DNA of 64,000 bases, from positions 24,294 to 88,293 of the forward strand of contig NZ_JANUGW010000027.1 in assembly GCF_024753285.1 (NCBI RefSeq). Reading direction: 5' to 3'. Origin of the DNA: Massilia pinisoli. GTDB lineage: Bacteria; Pseudomonadota; Gammaproteobacteria; Burkholderiales; Burkholderiaceae_D. The stretch's first letter is position 1. The number at the start of each line of letters is the position of its first letter. The notes below the pieces were generated by a model that was given only the letters and a program-made list of their open reading frames with translations, was not told the DNA's origin and did no database searches. Below, piece by piece: positions 1-7,971 of this stretch. The translations under genes were made by a program, and so were the position numbers.

Positions 1-1180
1 AGTTCGGGTCGTAGCCGAGCACGCCCGGCGGCAGCGGCGACTCGGCCTTGATGGCGAATCCTCGTTTCAGCAGGGCGATGTCTTCGGCGCTGTTGTAACT
101 GAGGGAAATCGCACGCCGCAGCGCCACCTTCGCCTTCGTGTACCCGCCCACCACGGGGTCGTCCATGTTCATCCACATGTAGTAGGTCTGCAGCACGGGG
201 AAGCGGTACAGCTGCATGCCGCGCGCGGCCAGCTCCGGTTTCAGCTTGCCGTTCGTGATGACGAGGTCCGTCATCGATTCCGGCACCTGCTCCAGGTAAT
301 CGTATTCGCCGTTCAGAAAGCCCAGCACGCGGGCCTGGAATTCCTCCGCGATCTTGACTTCGACCTTGTCCACACGCGGCAGCTTCTGCCCTTCGAGCGC
401 GCGCGCGATGGCGCGGTCGGCCTGGTCTGCGGCCGGGTCGGCCATCACGCTGGAGTGGAACACGGCCGTCGAGGCAGGATTGGCGACGAGGACGATGCGG
501 TCGCTGTGCTTCCACTCGCCCACCATGAACGGTCCCGTGCCGACGGGGTGATTGCCGGCCTGGTCCGGATACGCCTCGATCACCTCGCGCGCGACGACAC
601 CCGTGGCCGGCGTGGCCAGGTAGAACAGGAAATTGTTGTCCGGCTCGGCGAGGCGGATGCGCAAGGTGTAGCGGTCGAGGGCTTGCAGGCCCGGAATGGC
701 CGTCGCGTAGCTGAAGTGATTCATCCAGGCAGAGTCGCCCAGCAATTTGCCCTCGAACATGAACGACCACGGCGATTTCAGCGTGGGATCGTACAGGCGC
801 TGGAGACTGTAGACGTAGTCGGCCGCCGTCACCTCGCGCGGTGGGCCCTTGAACGCGGGGTCCGGCGTGAAATGCATGCCGGGCCGGAGGTGGAACGTGT
901 ACGTGAGGCCGTCGGCCGAGATCTCCGGTAAATCCTTCGCGCCATTGCCCTGCAGTTTGACGGGCCGCGCCAGGTAGTCGTAGCGCAGCAGCGGGTCGAA
1001 CAGGTTTTCCAGCAGCGACAAGGTCTCGATATTCGACGCGACGGCCGGGTCGAGGCCCGTCTCGCTCGTCGACAGATACATGTGCAAGACCTTGGGCGGA
1101 CTGCCGTCCCCTTGCGCGGCGGCGAACGGGGCAAGCGCGGCGAGCAACAGGGCGGCGAGGAGGGAGCGGCGTGTGGGCAT
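1..1180 (-). CDS. Peptide ABC transporter substrate-binding protein, 3' end outside window
   Basis: At least 393 residues are visible; the C-terminus lies beyond the left edge. The start MPTRRSLLAALLLAALAPF is followed by a signal peptide ending near AAAQG. The family 5 solute-binding fold is recognisable from SETGLDPAVASN near residue 40, LENLFDPLLRYD and the FHLRPGMHF / YVYSLQRLYDP block typical of Dpp/Opp receptors. Such proteins bind oligopeptides in the periplasm and hand them to an ABC permease. No permease genes are visible, though they may lie further left. It is divergent from the SpmA/B-type gene. Its ligand is unknown; murein peptides would fit the nearby dacB but that is a guess. 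Confidence 0.85.
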   Translation of the reverse strand, partial: MPTRRSLLAALLLAALAPFAAAQGDGSPPKVLHMYLSTSETGLDPAVASNIETLSLLENLFDPLLRYDYLARPVKLQGNGAKDLPEISADGLTYTFHLRPGMHFTPDPAFKGPPREVTAADYVYSLQRLYDPTLKSPWSFMFEGKLLGDSAWMNHFSYATAIPGLQALDRYTLRIRLAEPDNNFLFYLATPATGVVAREVIEAYPDQAGNHPVGTGPFMVGEWKHSDRIVLVANPASTAVFHSSVMADPAADQADRAIARALEGQKLPRVDKVEVKIAEEFQARVLGFLNGEYDYLEQVPESMTDLVITNGKLKPELAARGMQLYRFPVLQTYYMWMNMDDPVVGGYTKAKVALRRAISLSYNSAEDIALLKRGFAIKAESPLPPGVLGYDPN

Positions 1181-1408
1181 GGCGGGGTCCTGGAAGCGTT
1201 GCGTATCATAGGCCGAGGCGTTAGAGGCAGGCAACACGATCGCGTCGGGCGCAACAGGCCGAAGCGATAGCAGAACATCATGATTCGCCCTCGTGCATAA
1301 CTTTTTTACATATCCCCAGCCCAATCTTTCATCAGCGCAGCTTGCTCAGCGCCTATACTCTCCGCTGCACAATCGAGCTCGGGCGCGGTCGCCCGAACCT
1401 ACGACACC

Positions 1409-2647
1409 ATGGCGTTAAATTACATCTGGACCGGCTTCTTCCTCGTCGGCTTTATTGCGGCTCTGGCCCAATGGATCTTTCTCGGGGATACCGAGATTTT
1501 CAAGCGCATCATCGACGGCACGTTCGACGCCGCCAAGATGGGCGTGATGGACATCGCCCTGCCGCTGGCCGGCGTGATGACCTTGTGGCTCGGCCTGATG
1601 AACGTGGGCGAGCGGGCCGGCGTCGTCGGCTGGCTGGCGAAACTCATCGCGCCCTTCTTTTCGCGCATCTTCCCGGACGTCCCGCCCGACCATCCGGCCA
1701 CCGGCCACATGGTGATGAATTTTTCCGCCAACCTGCTGGGCCTGGACAACGCGGCGACGCCGTTCGGCCTGAAGGCGATGGAAAGCCTGCAGACGCTGAA
1801 CCCGGACAAGGACACGGCCAGCAACGCGCAGATCATGTTCCTCGTGCTGCACACGTCGGGACTCACGTTGATCCCGCTCGCGATCATGGCGCAACGCGCG
1901 ATCCTCGGCGCGAAGGATCCGTCCGACATCTTTATCCCCTGCATGATCGCGACCTATGTCGCCACGGTCGCCGGCATCATCGCCGTGGCGATCCGCCAGC
2001 GCATCAACCTCTTGAACGGCGTCGTGCTGGGCTGGCTGGGCGGCATGACGGCCGCGATCGCCGGGCTGATCTGGTATTTCACACATTACCTCACGAAGCC
2101 GGAGATCGAGACCGTCTCCAAGGTCGCGAGCAACCTGATCCTGTTTTCCATCATCGTCGCGTTCATCCTCGCCGCCCTGCGCAAGCGCGTGAACGTGTAC
2201 GAGGCGTTCATCGAAGGCGCGAAGGGCGGCATCCAGACGTCGCTCACGATCATCCCCTACCTCGTCGGCATGCTCGTCGCCATCTCCGTGATCCGCAACG
2301 CGGGCGTGCTCGGGTTCGTCGTGCAGGGCCTGGAATGGGTCATCCGGGCGGTGGGCATCGACACGGCGTTCACGCCCGCGCTGCCCACCGCGCTGATGAA
2401 GCCGCTGTCCGGCAGCGGCTCGCGCGCGCTGATGATCGACGCCATGAAGACGTACGGCGTGGACTCGTTCGTCGGCCGGCTCGCGTGCATCTTCCAGGGC
2501 TCGGCCGACACGACGTTCTACATCGTCGCGCTGTATTTCGGCTCGGTCGGCGTGCGCAAGACGCGCTATGCGATTTCCTGCGGCCTGATCGCCGACCTCG
2601 CGGGCATCGTCGCCGCGATCGCCGTGGCCTACGTGTTCTTCGGCTAA
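1409..2647 (+). CDS. SpmA/SpmB-type nucleoside-recognition domain membrane protein
   Basis: A 412-residue polytopic membrane protein with about ten hydrophobic segments. The two halves resemble the SpmA and SpmB (Gate/nucleoside recognition) proteins fused in one chain: an N-terminal block with MNFSANLLGLDNAATPFGLKAM (read here as two adjoining motifs) and a C-terminal block with PYLVGMLVAISVIRN, PLSGSGSRALMIDAM and QGSADTTFYIVALYFG. Fused versions are common in Gram-negative bacteria that do not sporulate. Transport or a role in envelope or peptidoglycan homeostasis is suspected, but the function is not settled. It sits 37 bases upstream of dacB on the same strand, so co-transcription is likely. 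A TATACT hexamer at 1354-1359 may be its -10 element. Confidence 0.8.
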   Translation: MALNYIWTGFFLVGFIAALAQWIFLGDTEIFKRIIDGTFDAAKMGVMDIALPLAGVMTLWLGLMNVGERAGVVGWLAKLIAPFFSRIFPDVPPDHPATGHMVMNFSANLLGLDNAATPFGLKAMESLQTLNPDKDTASNAQIMFLVLHTSGLTLIPLAIMAQRAILGAKDPSDIFIPCMIATYVATVAGIIAVAIRQRINLLNGVVLGWLGGMTAAIAGLIWYFTHYLTKPEIETVSKVASNLILFSIIVAFILAALRKRVNVYEAFIEGAKGGIQTSLTIIPYLVGMLVAISVIRNAGVLGFVVQGLEWVIRAVGIDTAFTPALPTALMKPLSGSGSRALMIDAMKTYGVDSFVGRLACIFQGSADTTFYIVALYFGSVGVRKTRYAISCGLIADLAGIVAAIAVAYVFFG

Positions 2648-2684
2648 CCGCTTTTTCGACGCATTTTTCGACTCAAGGACAAGC

Positions 2685-4232
2685 ATGCTTCGTCGTCACG
2701 CGCTTTCCCTTCTTGCCGCCGCGCTGCTGGGCGTGTGCAATCCGGCTGCGGCGCAGCTGCAGGCTGCCCCGGCGCTGCCGCTACCCGTGCTGGACGCACT
2801 GCGCGCTGCCGCGATTCCCGAGGATGCCGTCAGCGCGCTCGTGCTGCGCGGCGACAAGACCGTGCTGTCCCACCTGGCGGACCGTCCCATGCATCCGGCC
2901 TCGACGATGAAGCTCATCACGACGCTGATCGCCCTCGAGCGGCTCGGCCCCGTATTCCGCAGCCGCACGGAACTGCGCACGACAGGCGAGCTGAAGAACG
3001 GCGTGCTGCACGGCGACCTCGTGCTGCGCGGCGGCGCGGACGTCGACCTGTCCACCGAAACATTGACGACGATGCTGCGCAGCCTGCGCTACCAGGGCAT
3101 CCGCACGATCGCCGGCAACCTCGTCGTCGACCGCCGGCTGTTCAACCCGGCCCGCGCCGACATCGGCGTGCCGCCGTTCGACGAATGGCCGGACGCCTAT
3201 TACAACGTGATCCCGGACGCCGTCTTCGTCAACCGCAACATGCTGCAGCTGGACTTGCGTTCGACGCCGGGCCCGGACGGCAAGCCGGCCACGCGCGTGC
3301 GCGTCGCGATGCAGCCCGAGCTCGACGGCGTGACGGTCGAATCGGACATGAAGCTCATCGAGGCCGACTGTGGAAAATGGGAAGACGGCTGGCAGAGGCC
3401 GGACGTCGTGCCGCGCCCGAACGGTGGCCTGAAGGTCGTGCTGCACGGGACCTTCCCGAAGAACTGCGTGGCCAGCGATTCGATCAACGTGATCGACCGC
3501 CAGGAATATGTTTCCCGCCTCGTGCGCCGCGTCTGGAAGTCGCTGGGCGGCACCCTCGCCGGCACGGCCGTCGAAGGCCCGACGCCGCCGGACGCGCGCC
3601 TGCTGGCCGAGCACGTGTCGCGCCCGCTGCCGGAGATCGTCCGCGACGTCAACAAGCCCTCCGACAACACCCTGGCGCGCATGCTGTTCCTGAGCCTGGG
3701 TGCGCTCGAGCCCGATCCCGTACTGGGCACCCATCCGCAGCCGGACACGGCCGGCGGCACCGTCGCGACGCTCGCGCGCAGCGAGGCGGTCGTGCGCGCG
3801 TGGCTGCGCGCGCACGGCGTCGACGACACCGGCCTCGTGCTGGAAAACGGCTCGGGCCTGTCACGCATCGAGCGCGTCACGCCGATCCAGATGGGCGGCC
3901 TGCTGCAAGCCGGCCTGCGCAGCAATTGGGCGCCGGAATTCCAGGCCAGCATGCCGATCGCGGCCGTGGACGGCACGATGCGCCGCCGCCTGGCCGACAG
4001 CCCCGCCGCCGGCCGCGCGCGACTGAAGACCGGCACGATGTCGGACGTCGTCGCGCTGGCGGGCTATGTGCCGGATGCGGACGGACGGCTGTGCGTGCTG
4101 GTGGCGATGGTCAACAGCGACCGGGTCGGTAACGGCCGCGGGCGGGCGATACTCGATGCGCTCGTCGATTGGGTGGCGCGGCTGGATGGGACGACGCCGA
4201 CCGGTAGGGTGGACGGCTCCGCCAGGCCGTAA
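2685..4232 (+). CDS. dacB: D-alanyl-D-alanine carboxypeptidase/endopeptidase, PBP4 family (peptidase S13)
   Basis: A periplasmic 515-residue DacB/PBP4-type enzyme that trims or cleaves D-Ala-containing peptide cross-links of peptidoglycan. The signal peptide ends near PAAAQ (residue 24). All three penicillin-binding motifs are present: S73-T-M-K76, SDN near residue 327 and K448-T-G. The start has an AAGGA ribosome-binding site. The last nine codons (GRVDGSARP then TAA) are encoded by a 20-base fragment of the GTAGGGTGGACGG repeat family described elsewhere in this window, so the native C-terminus has been extended by repeat sequence. It is convergent with the MxKDx-repeat gene, and a hairpin separates them. 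Confidence 0.95.
   Translation: MLRRHALSLLAAALLGVCNPAAAQLQAAPALPLPVLDALRAAAIPEDAVSALVLRGDKTVLSHLADRPMHPASTMKLITTLIALERLGPVFRSRTELRTTGELKNGVLHGDLVLRGGADVDLSTETLTTMLRSLRYQGIRTIAGNLVVDRRLFNPARADIGVPPFDEWPDAYYNVIPDAVFVNRNMLQLDLRSTPGPDGKPATRVRVAMQPELDGVTVESDMKLIEADCGKWEDGWQRPDVVPRPNGGLKVVLHGTFPKNCVASDSINVIDRQEYVSRLVRRVWKSLGGTLAGTAVEGPTPPDARLLAEHVSRPLPEIVRDVNKPSDNTLARMLFLSLGALEPDPVLGTHPQPDTAGGTVATLARSEAVVRAWLRAHGVDDTGLVLENGSGLSRIERVTPIQMGGLLQAGLRSNWAPEFQASMPIAAVDGTMRRRLADSPAAGRARLKTGTMSDVVALAGYVPDADGRLCVLVAMVNSDRVGNGRGRAILDALVDWVARLDGTTPTGRVDGSARP
4204..4223 (+). repeat. Partial copy of the GTAGGGTGGACGGC palindromic repeat inside the dacB 3' end
   Basis: The 20 bases are identical to 48198-48217, which belong to a full repeat copy. 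They are read in the dacB frame as codons for RVDGSA and close neighbours, and contain no stop in that frame. The right arm (CCGTCCACGCGG) is absent, so this is a half-copy. Confidence 0.8.
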
Positions 4233-4274
4233 CGATACCGGCACGCCGCCCGAACAGGTCGAGCAGCGCCCGAG

Positions 4275-4304
4275 GCATGCCCGGCACGGCGTCGCCGGGC
4301 ATGC
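4275..4304. terminator. Hairpin between convergent dacB and MxKDx gene
   Basis: Perfect 11-bp arms GCATGCCCGGC and GCCGGGCATGC enclose an 8-base loop. There is no clear T-run on either side, so it may be a transcript-stabilising or weak bidirectional terminator rather than a classic intrinsic one. Confidence 0.5.
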
Positions 4305-4312
4305 GTGCACAC

Positions 4313-4603
4313 TCAATGGCCCATCGTGTCCTTGGCCATGCCGTCCTTCTTCATCGCGTCCTTGTCCATCGCGGACTTCTTGGCATCGCCCTTGTGCATG
4401 CCGTCCTTGTGCATGCCGTCCTTGGCCATCTCGTCTTTCTTCATGGCGTCCTTGCCCATTGCGTCCTTCTTCATGGCGGGCTTTTTCATCGCGTCCTTGG
4501 CCATGGCGTCGTGGCTCATGTCGTCCTTCTTCATGCTGTCCTGTGCGTAGGCGGCGCCCGACAGCAGGCAGGCGGCGATCAGGGTGGTGGCGAATGCTTT
4601 CAT
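4313..4603 (-). CDS. Secreted pentapeptide MxKDx-repeat protein
   Basis: A 96-residue protein with a signal peptide (MKAFATTLIAACLLSGAAYA) followed by about 14 imperfect five-residue units of the form M-x-K-D-x, for example DAMKK, DGMHK and DAMGK, ending in MGH. This matches the known pentapeptide MXKDX family of small periplasmic proteins often found near ECF sigma factors. The start at MKAF has an AAAGG ribosome-binding site; a further upstream in-frame start is possible but less likely. It lies 50 bases after the molybdopterin oxidoreductase gene and is probably the last gene of that operon. The alternating Met, His, Lys and Asp residues suggest metal binding or methionine oxidation buffering, which is inference. 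Confidence 0.8.
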   Translation of the reverse strand: MKAFATTLIAACLLSGAAYAQDSMKKDDMSHDAMAKDAMKKPAMKKDAMGKDAMKKDEMAKDGMHKDGMHKGDAKKSAMDKDAMKKDGMAKDTMGH

Positions 4604-4653
4604 GGTAAATCCTTTCAGGTGGGTGAATGCGTGCTGCGGGGAGGGTCGGGCGC

Positions 4654-5436
4654 TCAACTGCCGCCAAACCAGTTATAACCCTGGTCTTCCCAGTAACCGC
4701 CCGGGTAGGTATTGGTCACGAAGATGGCCTGGATATGCTTCGGATTCTTGTAGCCCAGCTTGGTGGGCATGCGCAGCTTCATCGGATAGCCATAGCGCGG
4801 CGGCAGGGTCCGGCCGTCGTAGGTCAGCGCCATGAGCGTTTGCGGATGCAGTGCGGTGGCCATGTCGATGCTGGTGAAATAGTCGTCTGCGCACTTGAAG
4901 CCCACGTACTTGGCGCTGAGGTCCGCGCCGACGCGCCGCAAGAAATGTGAGAAAGGTACGCCGCCCCATTTGCCGATGGCGCTCCAGCCTTCCACGCAGA
5001 TGTGGCGCGTGACCTGGGACTGCTGGGGCAAGGCGCGCAATGCCTCCAGGGTCCAGGGCTTGCGGTCGGCGATCAGGCCGGACAGTTCAAGACGCCACGC
5101 GTCGCCGTCGACGACGCGCACCTCGTCTTCGCCGTAATACGCGTTGAACGGAAAGGGGCGTGTGATCATGCTGTCCGGGTAGGTCGGCGCGAGGCGCGTC
5201 GGGTCGAACAGGAAGGCCTGGGCACGGTCGTTGAAACGCGAGACCGCGGCCAGGGCGCGCTCGATGTTTTCCTGGCTGGTCGGCGTGCACCCGGTCAGCA
5301 GGCCGAGGCCGCCGAGGGTCAAGGTGCGCTGCAAAAAAGCACGGCGCGACGGTTGTGCGACGCGCTTGATGGCGTCGGCCAGCATGGCGGCGCCATCCTC
5401 GGGGATGACGATATCGCGGGGTCGGATCGGTGTCAT
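4654..5436 (-). CDS. Molybdopterin-dependent oxidoreductase, sulfite-oxidase/MsrP-like, predicted Tat lipoprotein
   Basis: A 260-residue oxidoreductase molybdopterin-binding domain protein. Its N-terminus has a twin-arginine-like motif SRRAFLQ (residues 30-36), a hydrophobic stretch and a lipobox LTGC with Cys50, suggesting Tat export and lipid anchoring. The Mo-ligating cysteine is Cys147 in RHICVEGWSAIGKW, the conserved SUOX-fold motif; KLGYKNPKHI near the C-terminus is also typical. MsrP-type enzymes use a membrane cytochrome as partner, and a cytochrome b gene lies 16 bases upstream in the same operon. Substrate is unknown: sulfite, methionine sulfoxide or another oxidised periplasmic compound. 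It is shorter than MsrP, and the cytochrome is not an obvious MsrQ. Confidence 0.85.
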   Translation of the reverse strand: MTPIRPRDIVIPEDGAAMLADAIKRVAQPSRRAFLQRTLTLGGLGLLTGCTPTSQENIERALAAVSRFNDRAQAFLFDPTRLAPTYPDSMITRPFPFNAYYGEDEVRVVDGDAWRLELSGLIADRKPWTLEALRALPQQSQVTRHICVEGWSAIGKWGGVPFSHFLRRVGADLSAKYVGFKCADDYFTSIDMATALHPQTLMALTYDGRTLPPRYGYPMKLRMPTKLGYKNPKHIQAIFVTNTYPGGYWEDQGYNWFGGS

Positions 5437-5452
5437 GTCGATGTCCTCAGGG

Positions 5453-6046
5453 TCAGCGGCCGCGCAGCATGGCGACCAGGGTGCGCGGCACCAGGGCGAC
5501 CATCACGACGTGCACGACGACGAAACCGCACAGGCCGGCCATACAAAAAAAGTGGACGCGGCGTGCGCCCTCATAGCCGCCGAGCAGGGTGCGCAGCAGC
5601 GGAAACTGGACCGACTTCCACAGCACGAGGCCGGACAACACCAGCAGGGTGATGTCCACCATCACGAACACGTAGGCCAGCCGCTGCACGCTGTTGTAAT
5701 GGCGTGGGTCCGCATGCGATAGCCGTCCGCGCAACGCGGCGGCGAGGTCGCGCAGCACCTGGCGTGGCGGAATGGGCAGGAACTGGCGGCGCAGCCGTCC
5801 GGAAACGAGATTGATGGCCAAGTAAACAATGCCGTTGGCGACCAGCAGCCACATCGCGGCGAAATGCCAGGCCAGCGCGCCGCCGAGCCATCCGCCCAGT
5901 GTCCAGGCGGCCGGAATCGCGAAGCCGAGGAAGCCGGTGGCGTCGTAGATGCGCCAGCCGCTGGTCACCAGCACGACCACGGCGGCCGCGTTCAGCCAAT
6001 GGACGATGCGCAGCCAGGCCGGATGGATGATGTCGTGGACGTCCAT
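5453..6046 (-). CDS. Cytochrome b561-type membrane protein, electron donor to the Mo-oxidoreductase
   Basis: A 197-residue protein with four to five membrane segments, resembling the N-terminal cytochrome b family of b-type hydrogenase and thiosulfate reductase subunits. Candidate haem ligands include the histidines in HPAWLRIVHWLN, LAWHFAAMW, RRVHFFCMAGL and VVHVVMV. The start MDVHDIIHPAWL is preceded by GAGGGGG, and its ATG overlaps the stop of the small upstream gene as TGATG, so the two are translationally coupled. A much longer in-frame extension exists upstream, but it overlaps that small gene and has no family resemblance, so it was not used. Confidence 0.85.
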   Translation of the reverse strand: MDVHDIIHPAWLRIVHWLNAAAVVVLVTSGWRIYDATGFLGFAIPAAWTLGGWLGGALAWHFAAMWLLVANGIVYLAINLVSGRLRRQFLPIPPRQVLRDLAAALRGRLSHADPRHYNSVQRLAYVFVMVDITLLVLSGLVLWKSVQFPLLRTLLGGYEGARRVHFFCMAGLCGFVVVHVVMVALVPRTLVAMLRGR

Positions 6047-6201
6047 CACCGTACCCCCTCGCCGGTATGGAGTTCGACCGGGGCCGCGGTCGCAGGGCTG
6101 CTGTTGACTTCGCGGACCGATGCGGCATACGATGCCGGCGCGGGCAGGACGGCCGCAAGGACAGCGCCGGCGCAGGCAATAAACAGACGATGTGCGGACA
6201 T
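6046..6201 (-). CDS. Small secreted protein (51 aa), first gene of the Mo-oxidoreductase operon
   Basis: Reading from the ATG at 6201 gives 51 residues: MSAHRLFIACAGAVLAAVL, then APASYAASVREV and a short hydrophilic tail ending GEGVR. It looks like a cleaved signal peptide with a mature part of about 25 residues. Its stop overlaps the start of the cytochrome gene (TGATG). The SigF-type promoter sits 35 bases upstream of its start and a GAGAG ribosome-binding site is present. No family is recognised. It could be a peptide subunit of the oxidoreductase complex, a secretion leader or only a coupling ORF. Confidence 0.6.
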   Translation of the reverse strand: MSAHRLFIACAGAVLAAVLPAPASYAASVREVNSSPATAAPVELHTGEGVR

Positions 6202-6235
6202 GGCAGCTCTCTCGTTGGTGGGTGACGTGGTGTAA

Positions 6236-6261
6236 TTCGCGCCACCCGCGCATCCGGTTAC
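6236..6261 (-). promoter_or_regulatory. SigF-type ECF promoter GTAACC-N16-CGAA
   Basis: On the minus strand GTAACC (6261-6256) is followed by exactly 16 bases and then CGAA (6239-6236). I recall this as the consensus reported for the SigF/NrsF system of Caulobacter. It lies 35 bases before the start of the small-protein/cytochrome/oxidoreductase operon and divergent from the sigma gene. No second match was noticed among the other GTAACC occurrences I checked by eye. Confidence 0.75.
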
Positions 6262-6306
6262 AGGCCGTACAACAAAAAATATTTTTTCTCGACGCTGTCA
6301 CCAATC

Positions 6307-6888
6307 ATGCCGATCCGACGAATTACTGGAGAATCGAGCGCGCAAGCGACGGAGTCGCGCCTGCACCAGTTGTTCGTGCGCGGCTGCGACGGCGACGCGG
6401 ACGCCTACCGCGGCTACCTGGCCGGTGCCGCCGTGCTGTTGCGTGCCTACCTGCGCCGGCGCCTGCAGCGCTGGCCGGACGATGTCGAAGACCTTGTCCA
6501 GGAATGCCTGCTGGCGCTGCACAACCAGCGGGAGAGCTACGATACGGGCGTGCCTCTGACGGCGTGGATGCATGCGATCGCGCGCTACAAGCTGATCGAC
6601 TGGCTGCGCCGCCATGCGCGCCACGAGGCGCTGCACGACCCGCTGGACGACACGGACGATCTTGTCTGGAACGGCCCGGATCCTGAATCGGGTATCGTAC
6701 GTCGCGACCTGACCCGATTACTGGACGCCCTGCCCGACAAGCAGCGCGCCGCGATCGTGCTGACCAAGATCGAAGGCATGTCGGTGCGCGAGGCGGCCGG
6801 CGCGATGGCGGTGTCGGAAGCGGACGTCAAGGTATCCGTGCACCGCGGCCTCAAGGGCCTGGCCGCGAAAATGAAGGAATGGATATGA
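6307..6888 (+). CDS. ECF RNA polymerase sigma factor (SigF-like)
   Basis: A 193-residue sigma-70 family protein. Region 2 is visible as VEDLVQECLLALHNQRESYD with LTAWMHAIARYKLIDWLRR, and region 4 as DALPDKQRAAIVLTKIEGMSV with a helix-turn-helix through SEADVKVSVHRGLKGL. The gene overlaps the next one as ATGA, and that next gene encodes its probable membrane anti-sigma factor. The divergent operon carries a matching promoter, so it is the likely target. No good ribosome-binding site precedes the ATG at 6307, so the start is uncertain or the message is leaderless. Confidence 0.9.
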   Translation: MPIRRITGESSAQATESRLHQLFVRGCDGDADAYRGYLAGAAVLLRAYLRRRLQRWPDDVEDLVQECLLALHNQRESYDTGVPLTAWMHAIARYKLIDWLRRHARHEALHDPLDDTDDLVWNGPDPESGIVRRDLTRLLDALPDKQRAAIVLTKIEGMSVREAAGAMAVSEADVKVSVHRGLKGLAAKMKEWI

Positions 6889-7526
6889 AGACGGAGGATC
6901 TGATCGACATGCTGGCGCGCGGCCCCGACGTACGGGTCGACGCGCATCGGTGGCGCCGCTTCCTGGTGCCGGCCCTGGTCGGCCTGGCGGCGTGCGTGCT
7001 GCTGATGCAGTTGCTGCTCGGGACACGCCACGACATCGGACGCGCGCTGCTGTTGCCGGCGTTCTGGATCAAGTTCTGCTTCGCCCTGGTCCTGAGCGTC
7101 GTGGGCGCGCTGGCCGTGCGGAAGGTGTCTGCGCCGGGCACGAAGCTCGGCGGGCTGGCGCCGATGGTCGGGCTCCCGTTCGTCGTCTTGTGGGGCTTGG
7201 CGGCGTGGGTGCTGTGGCAGGCGCCGCCCGAGGCCCGCGCCGAATTGATATGGGGGCAGACGTGGCGCGTATGCACGATATTGATCGTCGTGCTGGCCGT
7301 ACCCGTGTTCGTCGCTGCGCTCGTCGCCATGAAGCGGCGCGCGCCGACGCGCTTGCGCACGGCAGGCGCCGCAGCGGGCCTGGCTTCGGGAGCGACGGCG
7401 GCGATGGTGTATTGCTTGCATTGTCCCGAAATGAGCCCCGCCTTCGTGGGCGTGTGGTACGTCCTGGGCATCGCGGCGATGACGCTGGTCGGCGCGCTGA
7501 TCGGCCCGAAAGTATTGTCCTGGTGA
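6885..7526 (+). CDS. nrsF: NrsF-type anti-sigma factor (DUF1109), six-helix membrane protein
   Basis: A 213-residue protein with six predicted membrane segments, as in the DUF1109/NrsF family that holds SigF-type sigma factors at the membrane. The N-terminus MKTEDLIDMLARGPDVR is the cytosolic part expected to bind sigma. Near residue 180 is a CLHC motif in MVYCLHCPEMSP; conserved cysteines in NrsF are reported to matter for sensing heavy metal or oxidant stress. The ATG at 6885 overlaps the sigma stop (ATGA) and is preferred over an ATG six bases upstream. Co-expression with its sigma factor is therefore tightly coupled. Confidence 0.85.
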   Translation: MKTEDLIDMLARGPDVRVDAHRWRRFLVPALVGLAACVLLMQLLLGTRHDIGRALLLPAFWIKFCFALVLSVVGALAVRKVSAPGTKLGGLAPMVGLPFVVLWGLAAWVLWQAPPEARAELIWGQTWRVCTILIVVLAVPVFVAALVAMKRRAPTRLRTAGAAAGLASGATAAMVYCLHCPEMSPAFVGVWYVLGIAAMTLVGALIGPKVLSW

Positions 7527-7598
7527 GAAGCGGGCCGCACGGAGCGCCCGACCTCGCCGACGTGTTCGATGGACGCCATGCGAATTGGAGAATGAACC

Positions 7599-7919
7599 AT
7601 GCCACAAGCAGTCTCTTTCAGCGGCGCGAGCGGCCGGACCGGCACCTACGTACCCGACGCGACGTCGTCCGTCGGCCTGCGCGCCAAGCTCGATCGTTAC
7701 GAGAAGCAGCTGTCGGATTGCGTGAATTGCGCATCGGCCAAGACGCCGGAGGGCAAGGCCGATATCGCCGCCATCAGCGCCAAGATCGATGAGGTGAAAC
7801 GGACGATCGCCGGCACGTCGAATGGCGAGGGCCGCGCGGCACCGGCGGACGAGAACCAGGCCGTGGCAGTGGCGTCGACGATGTCGCCACTTGGCAACCG
7901 CATCGACACGTATGCCTGA
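7599..7919 (+). CDS. Hypothetical small coiled-coil protein
   Basis: A 106-residue soluble protein with no signal peptide. Residues 25-70 form a helical segment (GLRAKLDRYEKQLSDCVNC, then DIAAISAKIDEVKRTI) with heptad-like spacing, resembling FlxA-like small proteins. A CVNC pair might bind metal or form a disulfide. The ends are Ser/Thr/Ala-rich and probably disordered. A GGAG ribosome-binding site precedes the start. It follows the anti-sigma gene by 72 bases on the same strand, so it may be part of that transcript. Function unknown. Confidence 0.6.
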   Translation: MPQAVSFSGASGRTGTYVPDATSSVGLRAKLDRYEKQLSDCVNCASAKTPEGKADIAAISAKIDEVKRTIAGTSNGEGRAAPADENQAVAVASTMSPLGNRIDTYA

Positions 7920-7971
7920 TTGTCCCGCGCGCTTGCGGCACCCGCTGTCACAGCTCGCGCGGCAGTAAGCC

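Noticed and set aside
4277..4678. Plus-strand frame antisense to the MxKDx gene
   Set aside because: It is a Leu/Val/His repeat produced by the complement of the repeat codons; the minus-strand product has a signal peptide and ribosome-binding site.
6047..6304. N-terminal extension of the cytochrome b
   Set aside because: It overlaps a better small ORF with a signal peptide and the SigF promoter, and has no similarity to cytochromes.
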